Below are positions 26,790 through 36,274 of a stretch of 64,000 bases of DNA, in pieces (the stretch's first letter is position 1; each line of letters opens with the position of its first letter). The DNA lies in assembly GCA_930633525.1 (NCBI GenBank), contig CAKNFP010000002.1, forward strand, positions 1,612,001 to 1,676,000, written 5' to 3'. The stretch is from Hyphomicrobiales bacterium (GTDB lineage Bacteria > Pseudomonadota > Alphaproteobacteria > Rhizobiales > Beijerinckiaceae). Under the pieces are notes generated by a model. It saw only the letters and a program-made list of their open reading frames with translations, was not told the origin of the DNA and ran no database searches. A program made the translations under genes and the position numbers.

Positions 26790-27808
26790 CGCTGGTCGAG
26801 GTGCGCGATTTACACAAGCAGTTCGTGCTGAAGGGGGGCATATTCGGCAAGGTTGCGCGGGTCAACGCGGTCAATGCCGTGAACCTGAGCGTGGAGCAAG
26901 GCGAGGTCCTGGCCCTTGTGGGGGAATCAGGCTCGGGCAAGAGCACGCTCGGGCGGCTGGTCGCGCGACTGGATACGCCGACAGCGGGTGACATTCTGTA
27001 CAACGGCAATAACGTGGCCCGCCTGAACGCGCGGCAACTTTTCGCCTTCCGGCGCCAGGTGCAGATGATCTTCCAGGATCCATTCGCCTCGCTCAACCCG
27101 CACATGCGGGTTCGGGATATGCTGGCGGAGCCCTTGCATATCCACGGCCTCGCGCGGGGGCGAGATGGGGTCAATGCACGCATCGATCAGCTCATGGGGG
27201 CCGTCGGCCTCTCGTCCACGCTGGCCAGCCGCTTCCCGCATGAGTTTTCCGGTGGTCAGCGGCAGCGATTGAGCATCGCGCGCGCCCTGGCTGTCGAACC
27301 CGAATTCATCGTCGCGGACGAAGCGGTGTCGGCGCTCGACGTGTCGACCCAGGCGCAGGTGGTGAACCTGCTCAGCGACCTGAAACGCGAACTCAAGCTG
27401 ACCGTGCTTTTCATCAGCCACAATCTGGCGATCGTGCAGAACGTCGCTGACAGGGTGGCCGTGCTATACCTCGGGCGGATCCTTGAAGTGGCGCCAACCG
27501 CGGACCTGTTTCAGCAAGCCCGGCATCCCTATACCCAGGCGCTTCTTGGAGCTATCCCCATCCCCGATCCGACCGCGCGGCGTAAGCGCATCGTGCTGCA
27601 GGGCGAAATTCCAAGCCCGATGCGCCCCCCGTCGGGATGCGTCTTCCGGACCCGGTGCCCACATGCGCTCCCCGATTGTGCCGCCGCGGTTCCGCCGTTG
27701 CGCTCGGTGGGCACAGGCCGCCTGGCCGCCTGCATTCGCGACGATCTGGTGTCTGCCTCCGCGCCTCAGGGCATCGCGACGACAACCTCCCTCCGAGCAC
27801 TCTCATGA
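26786..27808 (+). CDS. Peptide/nickel-type ABC transporter ATP-binding protein (DppF-like)
   Basis: Second ATPase, 340 residues: [42 protein letters not shown] and ISHNLAIVQNVADRVAVLYLG, the DppF/OppF pattern, with a C-terminal CVFRTRCPHA motif. Works as a heterodimer with the DppD-like protein. ATGA overlaps with genes on both sides imply strong translational coupling. Confidence 0.93.
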   Translation: MTLVEVRDLHKQFVLKGGIFGKVARVNAVNAVNLSVEQGEVLALVGESGSGKSTLGRLVARLDTPTAGDILYNGNNVARLNARQLFAFRRQVQMIFQDPFASLNPHMRVRDMLAEPLHIHGLARGRDGVNARIDQLMGAVGLSSTLASRFPHEFSGGQRQRLSIARALAVEPEFIVADEAVSALDVSTQAQVVNLLSDLKRELKLTVLFISHNLAIVQNVADRVAVLYLGRILEVAPTADLFQQARHPYTQALLGAIPIPDPTARRKRIVLQGEIPSPMRPPSGCVFRTRCPHALPDCAAAVPPLRSVGTGRLAACIRDDLVSASAPQGIATTTSLRALS

Positions 27809-28746
27809 TCCGCTACATCGCCTCTCGTCTGATGCAGATGCTGCCGGTGCTATTTCTGGTCAGCGTCGCCGTCTTCTCCATGACGTTGCTTCTACCCGGT
27901 GATCCGACACTGTCGATGTTGGGGGAGAATGCGTCGCTGGCGGACAGAGTTGCCCTGCGCGACCGGCTGGGCCTCGATTTACCCTTGCCGGTGCAATACG
28001 CAAGGTGGGCGCAGAATGTGCTGGAGGGCGACTTCGGCCGTTCGCTGCGCAATGGCGAGCCAGTCAGCGACATGCTACTGCAGCGCGTGCCGGCGACGAC
28101 GCAACTCGCGGTCATGGCGATTATTCTGGCCATCCTGATCGGCGTGCCTTTCGGCATCATTGCCGCACTCAAGCGGAATACATTCGGGGATGTCGCCGCC
28201 ACGTCAGTCGGAATGTTCGCCATGGCAATGCCCAGCTTCTGGCTCGCCATGCTTCTTGTTATGATGTTCTCTATTCATCTGCGCTGGCTGCCGCCTTCCG
28301 GCTACGTACCGTTTCTTCGCGATCCGATGGACAGCTTACGACTGATGCTGTTGCCTGCGGTCACGCTGGGAACCATTCTGGCCGGGCTCATCCTACGGCA
28401 AACGAGAACCTCGATGCTGTCTGTTCTGTCCGCCGACTATGTGCGGACCGCGCGCGCGAAGGGTATGAGCGAGCGGCGTACGATCCTGCGCCATGCACTC
28501 CGCAACGCGCTCATCCCGATCGTGACGGTTGTCGGGCTACAAATGGGCGCGCTGCTCGGCGGGGCGGCGATCACGGAGTCCATTTTCTCGATACCAGGGC
28601 TCGGGCAGATGGTCGTGGACGGTATTTTCAACCGCGACTTTCCCGCTGTTCAGGGCGCTATTCTCGTTATCGTTACCTCTATTCTTTTCCTCAACCTAGC
28701 GATCGACATCGCTTATTCATGGATCGACAAGAGGGTGTTGCGATGA
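27805..28746 (+). CDS. Peptide/nickel-type ABC transporter permease (DppB-like)
   Basis: Inner-membrane permease of 313 residues with about six transmembrane segments, the N-terminal IRYIASRLMQMLPVLFLV segment, GLDLPLPVQYARW loop, and the cytoplasmic EAA-like loop DYVRTARAKGMSERRTILRH. It starts within the stop of the DppF-like gene (ATGA). The gene order (binding protein, D, F, B, C) differs from the common A-B-C-D-F order. Confidence 0.93.
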   Translation: MIRYIASRLMQMLPVLFLVSVAVFSMTLLLPGDPTLSMLGENASLADRVALRDRLGLDLPLPVQYARWAQNVLEGDFGRSLRNGEPVSDMLLQRVPATTQLAVMAIILAILIGVPFGIIAALKRNTFGDVAATSVGMFAMAMPSFWLAMLLVMMFSIHLRWLPPSGYVPFLRDPMDSLRLMLLPAVTLGTILAGLILRQTRTSMLSVLSADYVRTARAKGMSERRTILRHALRNALIPIVTVVGLQMGALLGGAAITESIFSIPGLGQMVVDGIFNRDFPAVQGAILVIVTSILFLNLAIDIAYSWIDKRVLR

Positions 28747-29684
28747 CAGGAGGGCACTCTCAGTCTGCTGGCATCGTGGCGGAGAACGCTCGCGTGGACG
28801 CTGCGATGCCCCCAGAGGCTGCGCTGCGGACGGAACCATCCGGCTCAGCTCCGCGATGGCGCCTAGCGCTGAATTCTCTGCTCCATCACCGGCTTGGTGC
28901 CCTCGGGCTCTGTGTCTGCGCGTTCGTTGTCTTGATGGCGCTCGTTGCGCCCTGGATCGCGCCCTATGATCCGAGCGTCAGCGATTATGATGCGATCCTG
29001 TCGCCGCCGTCGTCAGCGCATTGGCTTGGTACAGACGATCTGGGTCGCGATATCCTGTCGCGCATCATCTGGGGTTCGCAGGTTTCTCTGCAGGTGAGCC
29101 TCATTGCGGTCTCCGGCGCCATTGTCGTTGGCAGCATCGTCGGTATGATCTCGGGCTACGCAGGAGGATGGGTCGATGATGTGATCATGCGCGTGATCGA
29201 CGCGATGCTCGCCTTCCCAACGCTGATCCTGGCGCTTGGCATCGTCGCGGTCCTCGGCCCAACGCTGGTCAACGCCATGATCGCGATCACCATCGTCAAT
29301 ATCCCGAACTTTGCCCGTCTGGTGCGGGCGCAGGTACTGTCGATCCGACACATGGATTTTGTGTCAGCGGCGCGCGGGCTTGGCGCCAGCCGGGCTCGGA
29401 TCATGTTCCGCCACATCTGGCCGAGTGTAATCGGCAATGTGCTGGTCTATGGGTCGCTCACCGCCTCGACCGCGCTGATCACGGAATCCTCGCTCTCCTT
29501 TCTTGGCCTCGGCGCCCAACCTCCAACGCCGAGCTGGGGATCGATGCTTTCGTCCGGCATGCAGTATTGGGATGCCTGGTGGATGAGCGTATTCCCCGGT
29601 TTCGCACTCTTTGCCGTGGTGCTCGCGCTCAACTTCGTCGGCGATGGTCTACGCGATGTCCTGGATTCACGAATTACAGAATAG
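28743..29684 (+). CDS. Peptide/nickel-type ABC transporter permease (DppC-like)
   Basis: Inner-membrane permease of 313 residues with an approximately 40-residue hydrophilic start, then LGALGLCVCAFVVLMALV, the HWLGTDDLGRDILSR motif typical of DppC, and the loop DFVSAARGLGASRARIMFRH. The frame is open far upstream but that part runs antisense-like through dppB; ATG 28743 overlaps the dppB stop by 4 bases. Ends the importer; the next gene begins 172 bases later behind its own ribosome site. Confidence 0.93.
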   Translation: MTGGHSQSAGIVAENARVDAAMPPEAALRTEPSGSAPRWRLALNSLLHHRLGALGLCVCAFVVLMALVAPWIAPYDPSVSDYDAILSPPSSAHWLGTDDLGRDILSRIIWGSQVSLQVSLIAVSGAIVVGSIVGMISGYAGGWVDDVIMRVIDAMLAFPTLILALGIVAVLGPTLVNAMIAITIVNIPNFARLVRAQVLSIRHMDFVSAARGLGASRARIMFRHIWPSVIGNVLVYGSLTASTALITESSLSFLGLGAQPPTPSWGSMLSSGMQYWDAWWMSVFPGFALFAVVLALNFVGDGLRDVLDSRITE

Positions 29685-29855
29685 AAGATGATATGTAAGT
29701 TGAAATCGGGAGATATAAGGGATCTGCGTGGATATATGGGCTGGTTTCACAGTTTGTTGGGGTTGTTCGGCGTGAATGCGCAATAATAAACGCGAATATC
29801 CATCTGTCTCAATTCAATGAAATCGAGATAAATTTTGCTTCAAAGGAGGAATGAA

Positions 29856-30548
29856 ATGGCGCTCGCCGGTGACGGAATCCTGGGTCTGTGGTTCGACATT
29901 GCCCCGGAAAAATTGGATGATTTCTACGAGTGGCACAACCGCGAGCACATGCCCGAGCGGCTCGGAAATGCCGGCTTTCGCTCCGGGCGTCGCTTCGTCG
30001 CTGTGCGCGCGCCGAAGCAGTTCTTTGTTCTCTACGAGACGAAGAGCCCCGACACGATCTCAGGTCCAGAGTATATGAATAATGTACGCTTCAACAGCAC
30101 CTGGTCGCGGCGGCAGGAGTTGCTCAACAACAGCCGCGCCATTTTCCGCATTCTTTTCTCGCTCGGCAGCGGGCAGGGGGGATCGATACTTGCCCTGCGC
30201 TTCCGGGTCACGCCGGGGCGCGAAGAGGAACAGCGCCGCCTGCTCGCGCACAACCTCCTGCCCCGGCTCGTGGACGAGCCCGGCATCGCGAGTTGCCATC
30301 TCGGGCGCATCGATGATCGCGCCATGCATGCATCCGTCAATCAGGGCATCCAGTTCAAGGTGAACCCGGGGCAGGATATCGGACCGGACTGGTTGATCCT
30401 CATCGAGGGCAGCCGTGATGCCGAGACACTTGAGCGCGTGGCGCGCGCGCTGCTGAGCGATGAGGCGCTGGCCGCGGCAGGGGCGGAAGGGCCGATCCAA
30501 TCAGGCCTCTATGACCTTGAATATGGCCTCTTCCGCATAGCCGCGTGA
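29856..30548 (+). CDS. Conserved protein with two ferredoxin-like (dimeric alpha/beta-barrel) repeats, unknown function
   Basis: 230-residue protein I cannot assign to a named enzyme. It appears to hold two similar halves. The first opens with ILGLWFDIAPEKLDDFYEWHNREH and ends in FFVLYETKSPD; the second opens with SILALRFRVTPGREEEQRR and ends in WLILIEGSRDAE (motifs abbreviated in meaning: strand-helix-His-x-x-Glu, then strand). This is the pattern of dimeric alpha/beta-barrel proteins such as monooxygenase-like or EthD-like families. The WHNREHMPER motif is reminiscent of EthD-like sequences. AAAGGAGG sits 6 bases before ATG 29856. It lies between the peptide importer and a quinone oxidoreductase, and may modify or degrade the imported compound. 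Confidence 0.7.
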   Translation: MALAGDGILGLWFDIAPEKLDDFYEWHNREHMPERLGNAGFRSGRRFVAVRAPKQFFVLYETKSPDTISGPEYMNNVRFNSTWSRRQELLNNSRAIFRILFSLGSGQGGSILALRFRVTPGREEEQRRLLAHNLLPRLVDEPGIASCHLGRIDDRAMHASVNQGIQFKVNPGQDIGPDWLILIEGSRDAETLERVARALLSDEALAAAGAEGPIQSGLYDLEYGLFRIAA

Positions 30549-30603
30549 GGACCGCACGGAGCCGCTCCTGTGTTGGGCAGCGGCGGCCTGGCTGGGAGAC
30601 ACA

Positions 30604-31623
30604 ATGAGTGCCCTTTCCCCGAGTGGCCTCTCTCATGACGAGATGATGGCCGTTAAGATTGCTCGTCCGGGCCCGCCGGAGGTGCTGACACCGGTATCAT
30701 GCCGGCGTCCCCACCCCGGCGAGGGCGAGGTTCTCATCCGCGTGCATGCCGCCGGGGTCAATCGCCCGGATGTCTTGCAGCGGATGGGACGCTATCCCGC
30801 CCCGCCCGGCGCCTCCGAGTTGCCTGGCTTGGAGGTCGCCGGCGAGGTTGTTTCCTGCGGCCCAGGCGTGGAATGGCCGCCACCAGGCGAGCGGGTCTCG
30901 GCGCTGGTGAATGGCGGCGGCTATGCCGAATTCGCTCTCGCTCCCGCGCCGCAGTGCTTGCCGATCCCGCGAGGCCTGAGCATGGCTGAGGCGGCGGCAT
31001 TGCCCGAGACCTTCTTCACCGTCTGGGCCAATGTGTTCGATCGCTGCGCGCTCAAGCCCGGCGAGACCTTTCTGGTCCATGGCGGGGCGAGCGGCATCGG
31101 CACCACCGCCATCCAGCTCTGTGCGGCGCTGGGCGCAGAGGTCTTTGCCACGGCTGGCACGTCCGCTAAATGCGACGCCTGCGTCAGACTGGGCGCCAAG
31201 TATGCGGTGAATTACCGGGAAGCGGATTTCGTCGAGGAGATCCGATCACGGACAAATCGGGCGGGCGTCGACGTGATCCTCGACATGGTCGGCGGGGACT
31301 ACACCGCCCGCAACCTGAAGCTTCTGCGCCAGAGGGGGCGCATCGCGCAAATCTACTTCCTGCGTGGCAGTGAGGCGACAATCGATCTCGCCGATATCAT
31401 GACCAAACAACTGGTCTTGACCGGCGGAACGTTGCGGCCGCGCACCACGGCCGAGAAGGGCGCGTTGGCCCAGGCATTGAAAGCCCGTGTGTGGCCGCTG
31501 ATCGAAACCGGCGCGGTGCGACCGGTTATCCATACTGTATTGCCGCTGGCCAAGGCGGCCGAAGCGCACCGGCTGATGGAAGCGGATGCGCATATAGGAA
31601 AAATCGTCCTGTCTGCCATCTAG
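30604..31623 (+). CDS. NAD(P)H-quinone oxidoreductase, PIG3/zeta-crystallin family
   Basis: Medium-chain dehydrogenase of 339 residues without zinc ligands. GroES-like N-domain with VHAAGVNRPDVLQRMGRYP, then the nucleotide domain with HGGASGIGTTAIQL and VNYREADFVEEI, and LDMVGGDYTARNL, as in the PIG3 (TP53I3) group. It reduces quinones or enones with NADPH in the cytoplasm. GGGAG precedes the ATG; a shorter start at M14 or M15 would also fit the family. Cotranscription with the unknown barrel protein, 55 bases upstream, is likely. Confidence 0.88.
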   Translation: MSALSPSGLSHDEMMAVKIARPGPPEVLTPVSCRRPHPGEGEVLIRVHAAGVNRPDVLQRMGRYPAPPGASELPGLEVAGEVVSCGPGVEWPPPGERVSALVNGGGYAEFALAPAPQCLPIPRGLSMAEAAALPETFFTVWANVFDRCALKPGETFLVHGGASGIGTTAIQLCAALGAEVFATAGTSAKCDACVRLGAKYAVNYREADFVEEIRSRTNRAGVDVILDMVGGDYTARNLKLLRQRGRIAQIYFLRGSEATIDLADIMTKQLVLTGGTLRPRTTAEKGALAQALKARVWPLIETGAVRPVIHTVLPLAKAAEAHRLMEADAHIGKIVLSAI

Positions 31624-32127
31624 CGCCGCCCATCCGCATTCCTCTCCGCGAAAGCCTGGCACCGGCCCGCGGCGCTTCGCCATTCACGTCAAGCGAACGA
31701 GGCGACGTCGCGATATTTTCCCCAAGGGAGGATGGCGAGCGCGGGGCTTTCGCGGTTTGGGCGTGATGCCGAGCCAGCTTTCTTTCTGCCGATCTGCAGC
31801 GGATCGTAACAGCGATCGTTATGGAACTTGGAGCGGTGCTCAGCAGACTGGCCATATCGTCCTTGACCGCCACGCGCCGAGGTCGAGGGGAGATCAAATC
31901 CGTATGCTCGCTCGGCCCAGTTGTCGACTTGTCTGATAGGACGCTGGTCGCCCTCTCAGTTTATGGCCGCGATTAACGGTAGACGTGCGTGTTGGCGTCG
32001 CATTTTTGTTTGACAAATATACAAGTGGTCCTAGCATGGCTTGGCATGCCCGTCAGAATGGCGTGCCGCGACGAGGTCGTTTGCGTGGTTTCGTCATGCT
32101 CATAACTAACACGAGGGGATCATTGAT
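31624..32127. other. Intergenic region before sugar ABC operon
   Basis: About 500 bases without a convincing gene. The short open frames on either strand lack ribosome sites and family motifs. Near the right end, TTTGT-TTG-ACAAA (32005-32017) is a small palindrome overlapping TTGACA at 32010-32015, a good -35 hexamer; no good -10 hexamer follows at 17 bases (AGCATG). It could be the promoter and operator of the importer operon starting at 32128. Confidence 0.4.
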
Positions 32128-33462
32128 ATGCGTCGTTTCAAGGCTTGGCTCGCCATAGCCGCGCTTGTCGCGACGACAAGCGCTGTCGCCGCAGCCGATC
32201 TGACCATCTGGTGGACGAAAGGCACAAATCCGCAAGAGGACGACGCGCTGAAAAGCGTGGTTGCATTGTGGGAAAAGCAAACCGGCAAGACTGCCGAGGT
32301 CAGCTTCTACACGACCGGTGATACGGAAGCGAAGGTGGTGACGGCGCTCAAGGCCGGAAGCCCGCCAGATCTGACGTTTGATTTCGGCTATGATCTCGCG
32401 TACACGCCGACCTGGGCCTATGACGGCCTTTTAGCGGATATGAGCGACGTGCTGGAGCCGATCTCCGATCAGTTCCAAAAGGGGCCGTTGCAATCCGCCT
32501 ATCTCTTGAATGGCAAGACCAACAAGCGCGCTTACTACGCAGTGCCTTGGGTGCAGATGACGCCTCACGTGCATTACTGGAAAGATCTTCTTGAAAAGGC
32601 CGGGTTTGCTGAAGCCGACGTGCCCAAGCAGTGGCAGCCGTTCTTCGATTTCTGGTGTGAGAAGGTCCAACCGGCCCTGCGCGCCAAGGGCGACCGCATT
32701 TATGGTGTCGGCCAGGGATCTTCCACCAGTTCCAATGACCCCTTCTTCAATATTCACCTCGCGCTGAACGCCTTCGGTGCGCAGGTTGTCAATCCCGACG
32801 GCCAGCTGCAGATCTCCGATCCGGAGGTGCGCAAGCGCGTCATCGCGGCGCTCGACAGCTATGCCAAGCCGATCTTGTCCAAGTGTTCGCCGCCTGACGC
32901 GGTGAACTGGAACGGTGTCGATGACAATGTATCCTTCCTGAACAAGAAGAACGTCGTTGTCATGAACCCGACCTTGTCGATCCCGTTGTCCCTCCAGGCC
33001 AAGAGCCCGGACGTCTACCGCAACGAGATCCGCACCGTGCCGTGGCCGGATGGTCCGGATGGCAAGCCCACCCCGGCGATGATCTCGGTCAAGCAGGTGC
33101 TGGTGTTCCGGGATTCGCCGCATATCGACAATGCGAAATCCTTCCTCAAGCTGCTTCTGCAGCCCGAGAACATCGGTCCCATGCTCAAGGCCACCGGCGG
33201 GCGGTGGATGCCGGTGATGCCGAAGCTGATCGAGGATCCGTTCTACGCGCAGACGGACGATCCGCACCGCGCCGCCATGGTGCGCCAGTTCACCCAGGTG
33301 CAGAATGTCCCCTATCCACAGGCCTACAACCGTCTCTATGCCAAGGTCATGCAGGAGCAGCTGTGGCAGAAGGCCATCGGCCGCATCGTCATCGACGGCT
33401 GGACGACCGACAAAGCGGTGGATGAACTCAGCGAGCGCATGAAAGTTCTGCTCGGGAGCTGA
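32128..33462 (+). CDS. Extracellular solute-binding protein family 1 (sugar ABC transporter)
   Basis: Periplasmic binding protein of 444 residues. Sec signal at residues 1-23 (AIAALVATTSAVAAA), then the family-1 opening LTIWWTKGTNPQEDDALKS (motif LTIWW) and PPDLTFDFGYDL, IGPMLKATGGRWMPV near the end. CUT1 binding proteins take up mono- or oligosaccharides and polyols. First gene of a three-component importer; the two permeases follow directly, but no ATPase gene is present in this operon. ATPase sharing must be assumed. Followed downstream by an SMP-30 lactonase, hinting at an aldose or uronate ligand. Confidence 0.92.
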   Translation: MRRFKAWLAIAALVATTSAVAAADLTIWWTKGTNPQEDDALKSVVALWEKQTGKTAEVSFYTTGDTEAKVVTALKAGSPPDLTFDFGYDLAYTPTWAYDGLLADMSDVLEPISDQFQKGPLQSAYLLNGKTNKRAYYAVPWVQMTPHVHYWKDLLEKAGFAEADVPKQWQPFFDFWCEKVQPALRAKGDRIYGVGQGSSTSSNDPFFNIHLALNAFGAQVVNPDGQLQISDPEVRKRVIAALDSYAKPILSKCSPPDAVNWNGVDDNVSFLNKKNVVVMNPTLSIPLSLQAKSPDVYRNEIRTVPWPDGPDGKPTPAMISVKQVLVFRDSPHIDNAKSFLKLLLQPENIGPMLKATGGRWMPVMPKLIEDPFYAQTDDPHRAAMVRQFTQVQNVPYPQAYNRLYAKVMQEQLWQKAIGRIVIDGWTTDKAVDELSERMKVLLGS

Positions 33463-33465
33463 ACG

Positions 33466-34368
33466 ATGACCTTGAGTGGCGCGGCCTTGCCGGACGTCGA
33501 TTCATCGCGCCAGTGGCTGGGAAGCGGGCGACCGCTTCTCAGTTTCAAGGAGAAATGGGCGCTCTTCTTTCTGATGCCATTCGCCGCGATGTTCGTGGCT
33601 TTCGTCAGCTATCCCATTCTCTACGCGCTCTTTCTTGCGACAGACAGTTCAGCCTACGGCCGCGTGATCGCCGATCCGATCTATGCGCGCACGCTCTGGA
33701 ATACATTCCTCTTCATTGTTATCGGCGTGATGCTGAAGATGCTGCTGGCCCTTGGCCTGTCCAGCTTCTTCGTGCTGCCCGGGCGCGCCATTCGTATCAT
33801 CGCCGCCTTGTTCATCTTGCCCTGGGCGGTGCCGCATATCCCCTCGATCTTGTCCATCCGCTGGATGCTGAATTCTGAATGGGGGATGATCAACAATCTT
33901 TTGTTTCAGATTTTCGGTGTCGATGGTCCCGCGTGGCTGACCAACCCGAGCTACGGGATGGCGTCGATCATCACGGTCCATATCTGGAAGTATCTGCCAT
34001 TCTGGACCATGATCCTGGTGGCTGCGCGGCTCGGTATCCCGAAAGAATTGTATGAATCCGCGCGGATCGACGGCGCGGGAAGCGTCCAGCAGTTTCGCTA
34101 TGTCACATTTCCGGCCATCGCCAACGTCTTCCTGACCAGCACGATGCTGACGACGATCTGGTCCTTGGGCGACTTCAACAGCATCTATCTGCTCACCGGC
34201 GGCGGGCCCATGGAGCGCACCAACACGCTCGCCACTATGGGCATCCGCTACGCCTTCCGCCATGCCGATTTCCAGGCGGGTATCGTCACGCTGATGTCGG
34301 CCCTGCCGATCCTCGTGCCGCTGGTGATCGTGCTCACTCGACGCCTGCGCAGGAACGCCGATGCGTGA
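33466..34368 (+). CDS. Sugar ABC transporter permease (MalF/UgpA type)
   Basis: Inner-membrane permease of 300 residues with about six transmembrane helices and the CUT1 EAA loop ELYESARIDGAGSVQQFRYVTFP. A hydrophilic lead of 25 residues precedes the first helix (WALFFLMPFAAMFVAFV). GGGAG precedes the ATG, 3 bases after the binding-protein stop. Overlaps the next permease by 8 bases. Confidence 0.93.
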   Translation: MTLSGAALPDVDSSRQWLGSGRPLLSFKEKWALFFLMPFAAMFVAFVSYPILYALFLATDSSAYGRVIADPIYARTLWNTFLFIVIGVMLKMLLALGLSSFFVLPGRAIRIIAALFILPWAVPHIPSILSIRWMLNSEWGMINNLLFQIFGVDGPAWLTNPSYGMASIITVHIWKYLPFWTMILVAARLGIPKELYESARIDGAGSVQQFRYVTFPAIANVFLTSTMLTTIWSLGDFNSIYLLTGGGPMERTNTLATMGIRYAFRHADFQAGIVTLMSALPILVPLVIVLTRRLRRNADA

Positions 34369-35212
34369 GATCGCCCTCAAGCCGCTTCTCCGGCAGGCCG
34401 GACTGATCGTCGTCGGCGTGCTTATCCTGCTATGGACACTGCTGCCGCTCTACCACATGCTGATCCTGTCTCTGACGCCGCTGGGGGAAGGCTTCGCGGG
34501 CAAGCTATGGCCCGACGCGCCGACGCTCGACAACTATCGCATCGTGTTGACGCAGGACAATTACTACCTGTCACGCTTCTGGCTGCAACTCGGCAACAGC
34601 GTGTTCGTCGCCTTTGCGAGCTGTGTCATCGTCTTTGCCTGCAGCTTGACCGCAAGTTTCGCGATCACCCGGCTGCGGCCGCGCTTCGCGGGCCTGGCGT
34701 CGCATCTGGCCCTCATCACCTATCTCGTGCCAGCGACGTTTCTCGCCATTCCCTTCTATCAGGTGATGGGGTCCTACGGCCTGCTCGGCAGCCGCTGGGC
34801 GCTGATCATCACCATCGCGACCTTCGCCACGCCCTATGCGATCTGGGTATTGCAGCAGAACGCCGGCAGCGTGCCGCGTGAACTCGACGAGGCGGCTGAG
34901 ATCGACGGCGCCAGTCCCTGGCAGGTTTTCCGCCTCGTCTACCTTCCGCTGATGGTGCCGACCATCGTGGCGGTGGGGGCTTTCGCGGTGATGCTGTCAT
35001 GGAACGAATATCTCTACGCTTTCCTTCTTCTGTCGGATGAGGATCGGATTACCTTGCCGGTCATGCTCGGGCAGTTCCTGAGTGACGATTCCGCGCCATG
35101 GCCGCTCCTGATGGTCTCGGGTGTGCTTTATTCGTTGCCGCCAGCGATACTTTACTTCCTGGCGCGCCGTTACATGGCCGCGGGTCTCGCGGCCGGCAGC
35201 GTCAAGGGATGA
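34361..35212 (+). CDS. Sugar ABC transporter permease (MalG/UgpE type)
   Basis: Partner permease of 283 residues, first helix GLIVVGVLILLWTLLPLYHM, loop ELDEAAEIDGASPWQVFRLVYLP (EAA motif with DGA), and a C-terminal GLAAGSVKG tail characteristic of MalG-type permeases. Forms the translocation pore with the upstream permease. The lactonase gene starts 4 bases after its stop. Confidence 0.93.
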   Translation: MREIALKPLLRQAGLIVVGVLILLWTLLPLYHMLILSLTPLGEGFAGKLWPDAPTLDNYRIVLTQDNYYLSRFWLQLGNSVFVAFASCVIVFACSLTASFAITRLRPRFAGLASHLALITYLVPATFLAIPFYQVMGSYGLLGSRWALIITIATFATPYAIWVLQQNAGSVPRELDEAAEIDGASPWQVFRLVYLPLMVPTIVAVGAFAVMLSWNEYLYAFLLLSDEDRITLPVMLGQFLSDDSAPWPLLMVSGVLYSLPPAILYFLARRYMAAGLAAGSVKG

Positions 35213-35216
35213 AGGG

Positions 35217-36161
35217 ATGAGCCTCTATCCGCCGCCGTCACCCATCGAAACCACGCTCTTCGCCGATGTCGTGGCCCAACTCGGCCTGAAGCCGCGCAGC
35301 TCACCGTGGCTCACCGCGTCCGGACTCGGCGATACGCATTCTTTTCTGGAGGGGCCGAGCTTCGATGCCGATGGCAATCTCTACGTGGTCGACACGCCTT
35401 TCGGCCGGATCCTGCGCGTCAGCCCGGGCGGGGAAGTGGCCATCGCCGCGCAGTATGACGGAGCGCCCAATGGCCTGAAGGTCCACCGCGACGGCGACAT
35501 CTATATCGCCGATCGCATGAACGGCATCATGCATCTCGATCCAGTCAGCGGCCGCATCAGCGCCTATCTCGGGCGCGACCGGCTGGAACCGGGCTTCAAG
35601 GGGCCGAACGATCTCGTTTTCGCCCGCAACGGCGACCTCTATTTCACAGACCAGGGCAATACGGGCCTGCAGGACCCGACAGGACGCGTCTTTCGCCTGC
35701 GGCGCAGCGGGCAGCTCGATTGTCTGCTCGACAACGTGCCGAGCCCTAATGGCATCGCGCTCAACCCGACGGAGAACCAATTGTTCGTCGCGGTCACCTT
35801 CGCGCAGCAGGTCTGGCGCTGTCCACTCCTCGCCGATGGCTCGACACATAAGGTCGGCGTTTATCAATCCTTCTCCGGCGGGTTCAGCGGGCCCGACGGC
35901 CTGGCGGTGGATGTGGAGGGTGGGCTCGCGGTCTGCCACAACCGCATGGGCATCGTATGGATGTTCGACGGTCTCGGCATTCCGACTTATCGAATCAATT
36001 CATGCCGGGGACGGCTGACAACCAATCTCGCCTATGGCGGCCTTGACCGGCGAACTCTTTTCATCACGGAATCCGAGACAGGCTCCATCCTGAAAGCACA
36101 GGTGCCGGTTCCCGGGCTGGATTTACGAGCCGCCACTCATCCGCCTATCCAAATCCGATAA
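35217..36161 (+). CDS. SMP-30/gluconolactonase/LRE family protein
   Basis: Six-bladed beta-propeller lactonase of 314 residues. The metal ligands expected for SMP-30 are visible in order: Glu in LEGPSFD, Asn in GPNDLVF, Asn in SPNGIAL and Asp in GPDGLAVD. It hydrolyses sugar lactones such as gluconolactone, xylonolactone or arabinonolactone to the acid. There is no signal peptide, so it acts in the cytoplasm after import. Start ATG 35217 has AAGGG just upstream. It ends the importer operon, and its product could feed the dehydratases at 6440 or 9339. Confidence 0.92.
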   Translation: MSLYPPPSPIETTLFADVVAQLGLKPRSSPWLTASGLGDTHSFLEGPSFDADGNLYVVDTPFGRILRVSPGGEVAIAAQYDGAPNGLKVHRDGDIYIADRMNGIMHLDPVSGRISAYLGRDRLEPGFKGPNDLVFARNGDLYFTDQGNTGLQDPTGRVFRLRRSGQLDCLLDNVPSPNGIALNPTENQLFVAVTFAQQVWRCPLLADGSTHKVGVYQSFSGGFSGPDGLAVDVEGGLAVCHNRMGIVWMFDGLGIPTYRINSCRGRLTTNLAYGGLDRRTLFITESETGSILKAQVPVPGLDLRAATHPPIQIR

Positions 36162-36237
36162 TGCCAGCCATGCATCCACGTTTGCGATGGAGTGGCACGC
36201 GCAGTAGTGAAGCTGCGCCGAGATAACTCGGCAGGAA

Positions 36238-36269
36238 TTGACAGCATATCTCAATCGGGTATATACCCG
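36238..36269 (+). promoter_or_regulatory. marR promoter overlapped by MarR operator
   Basis: TTGACA at 36238-36243 and TATATA at 36260-36265 (16-base spacer) form a good sigma-70-type promoter. The -10 lies inside the perfect palindrome CGGGTATATACCCG (36256-36269). The predicted transcription start falls only a few bases before the marR ATG at 36275, so the mRNA may be leaderless or nearly so. Confidence 0.7.
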
Positions 36270-36274
36270 CATCG

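Noticed and set aside
31526..31897. Minus-strand open frame of 123 residues after the quinone oxidoreductase
   Set aside because: It overlaps the end of the real gene, is Arg/Ser/Pro-rich and has no recognisable domain; treated as non-coding.
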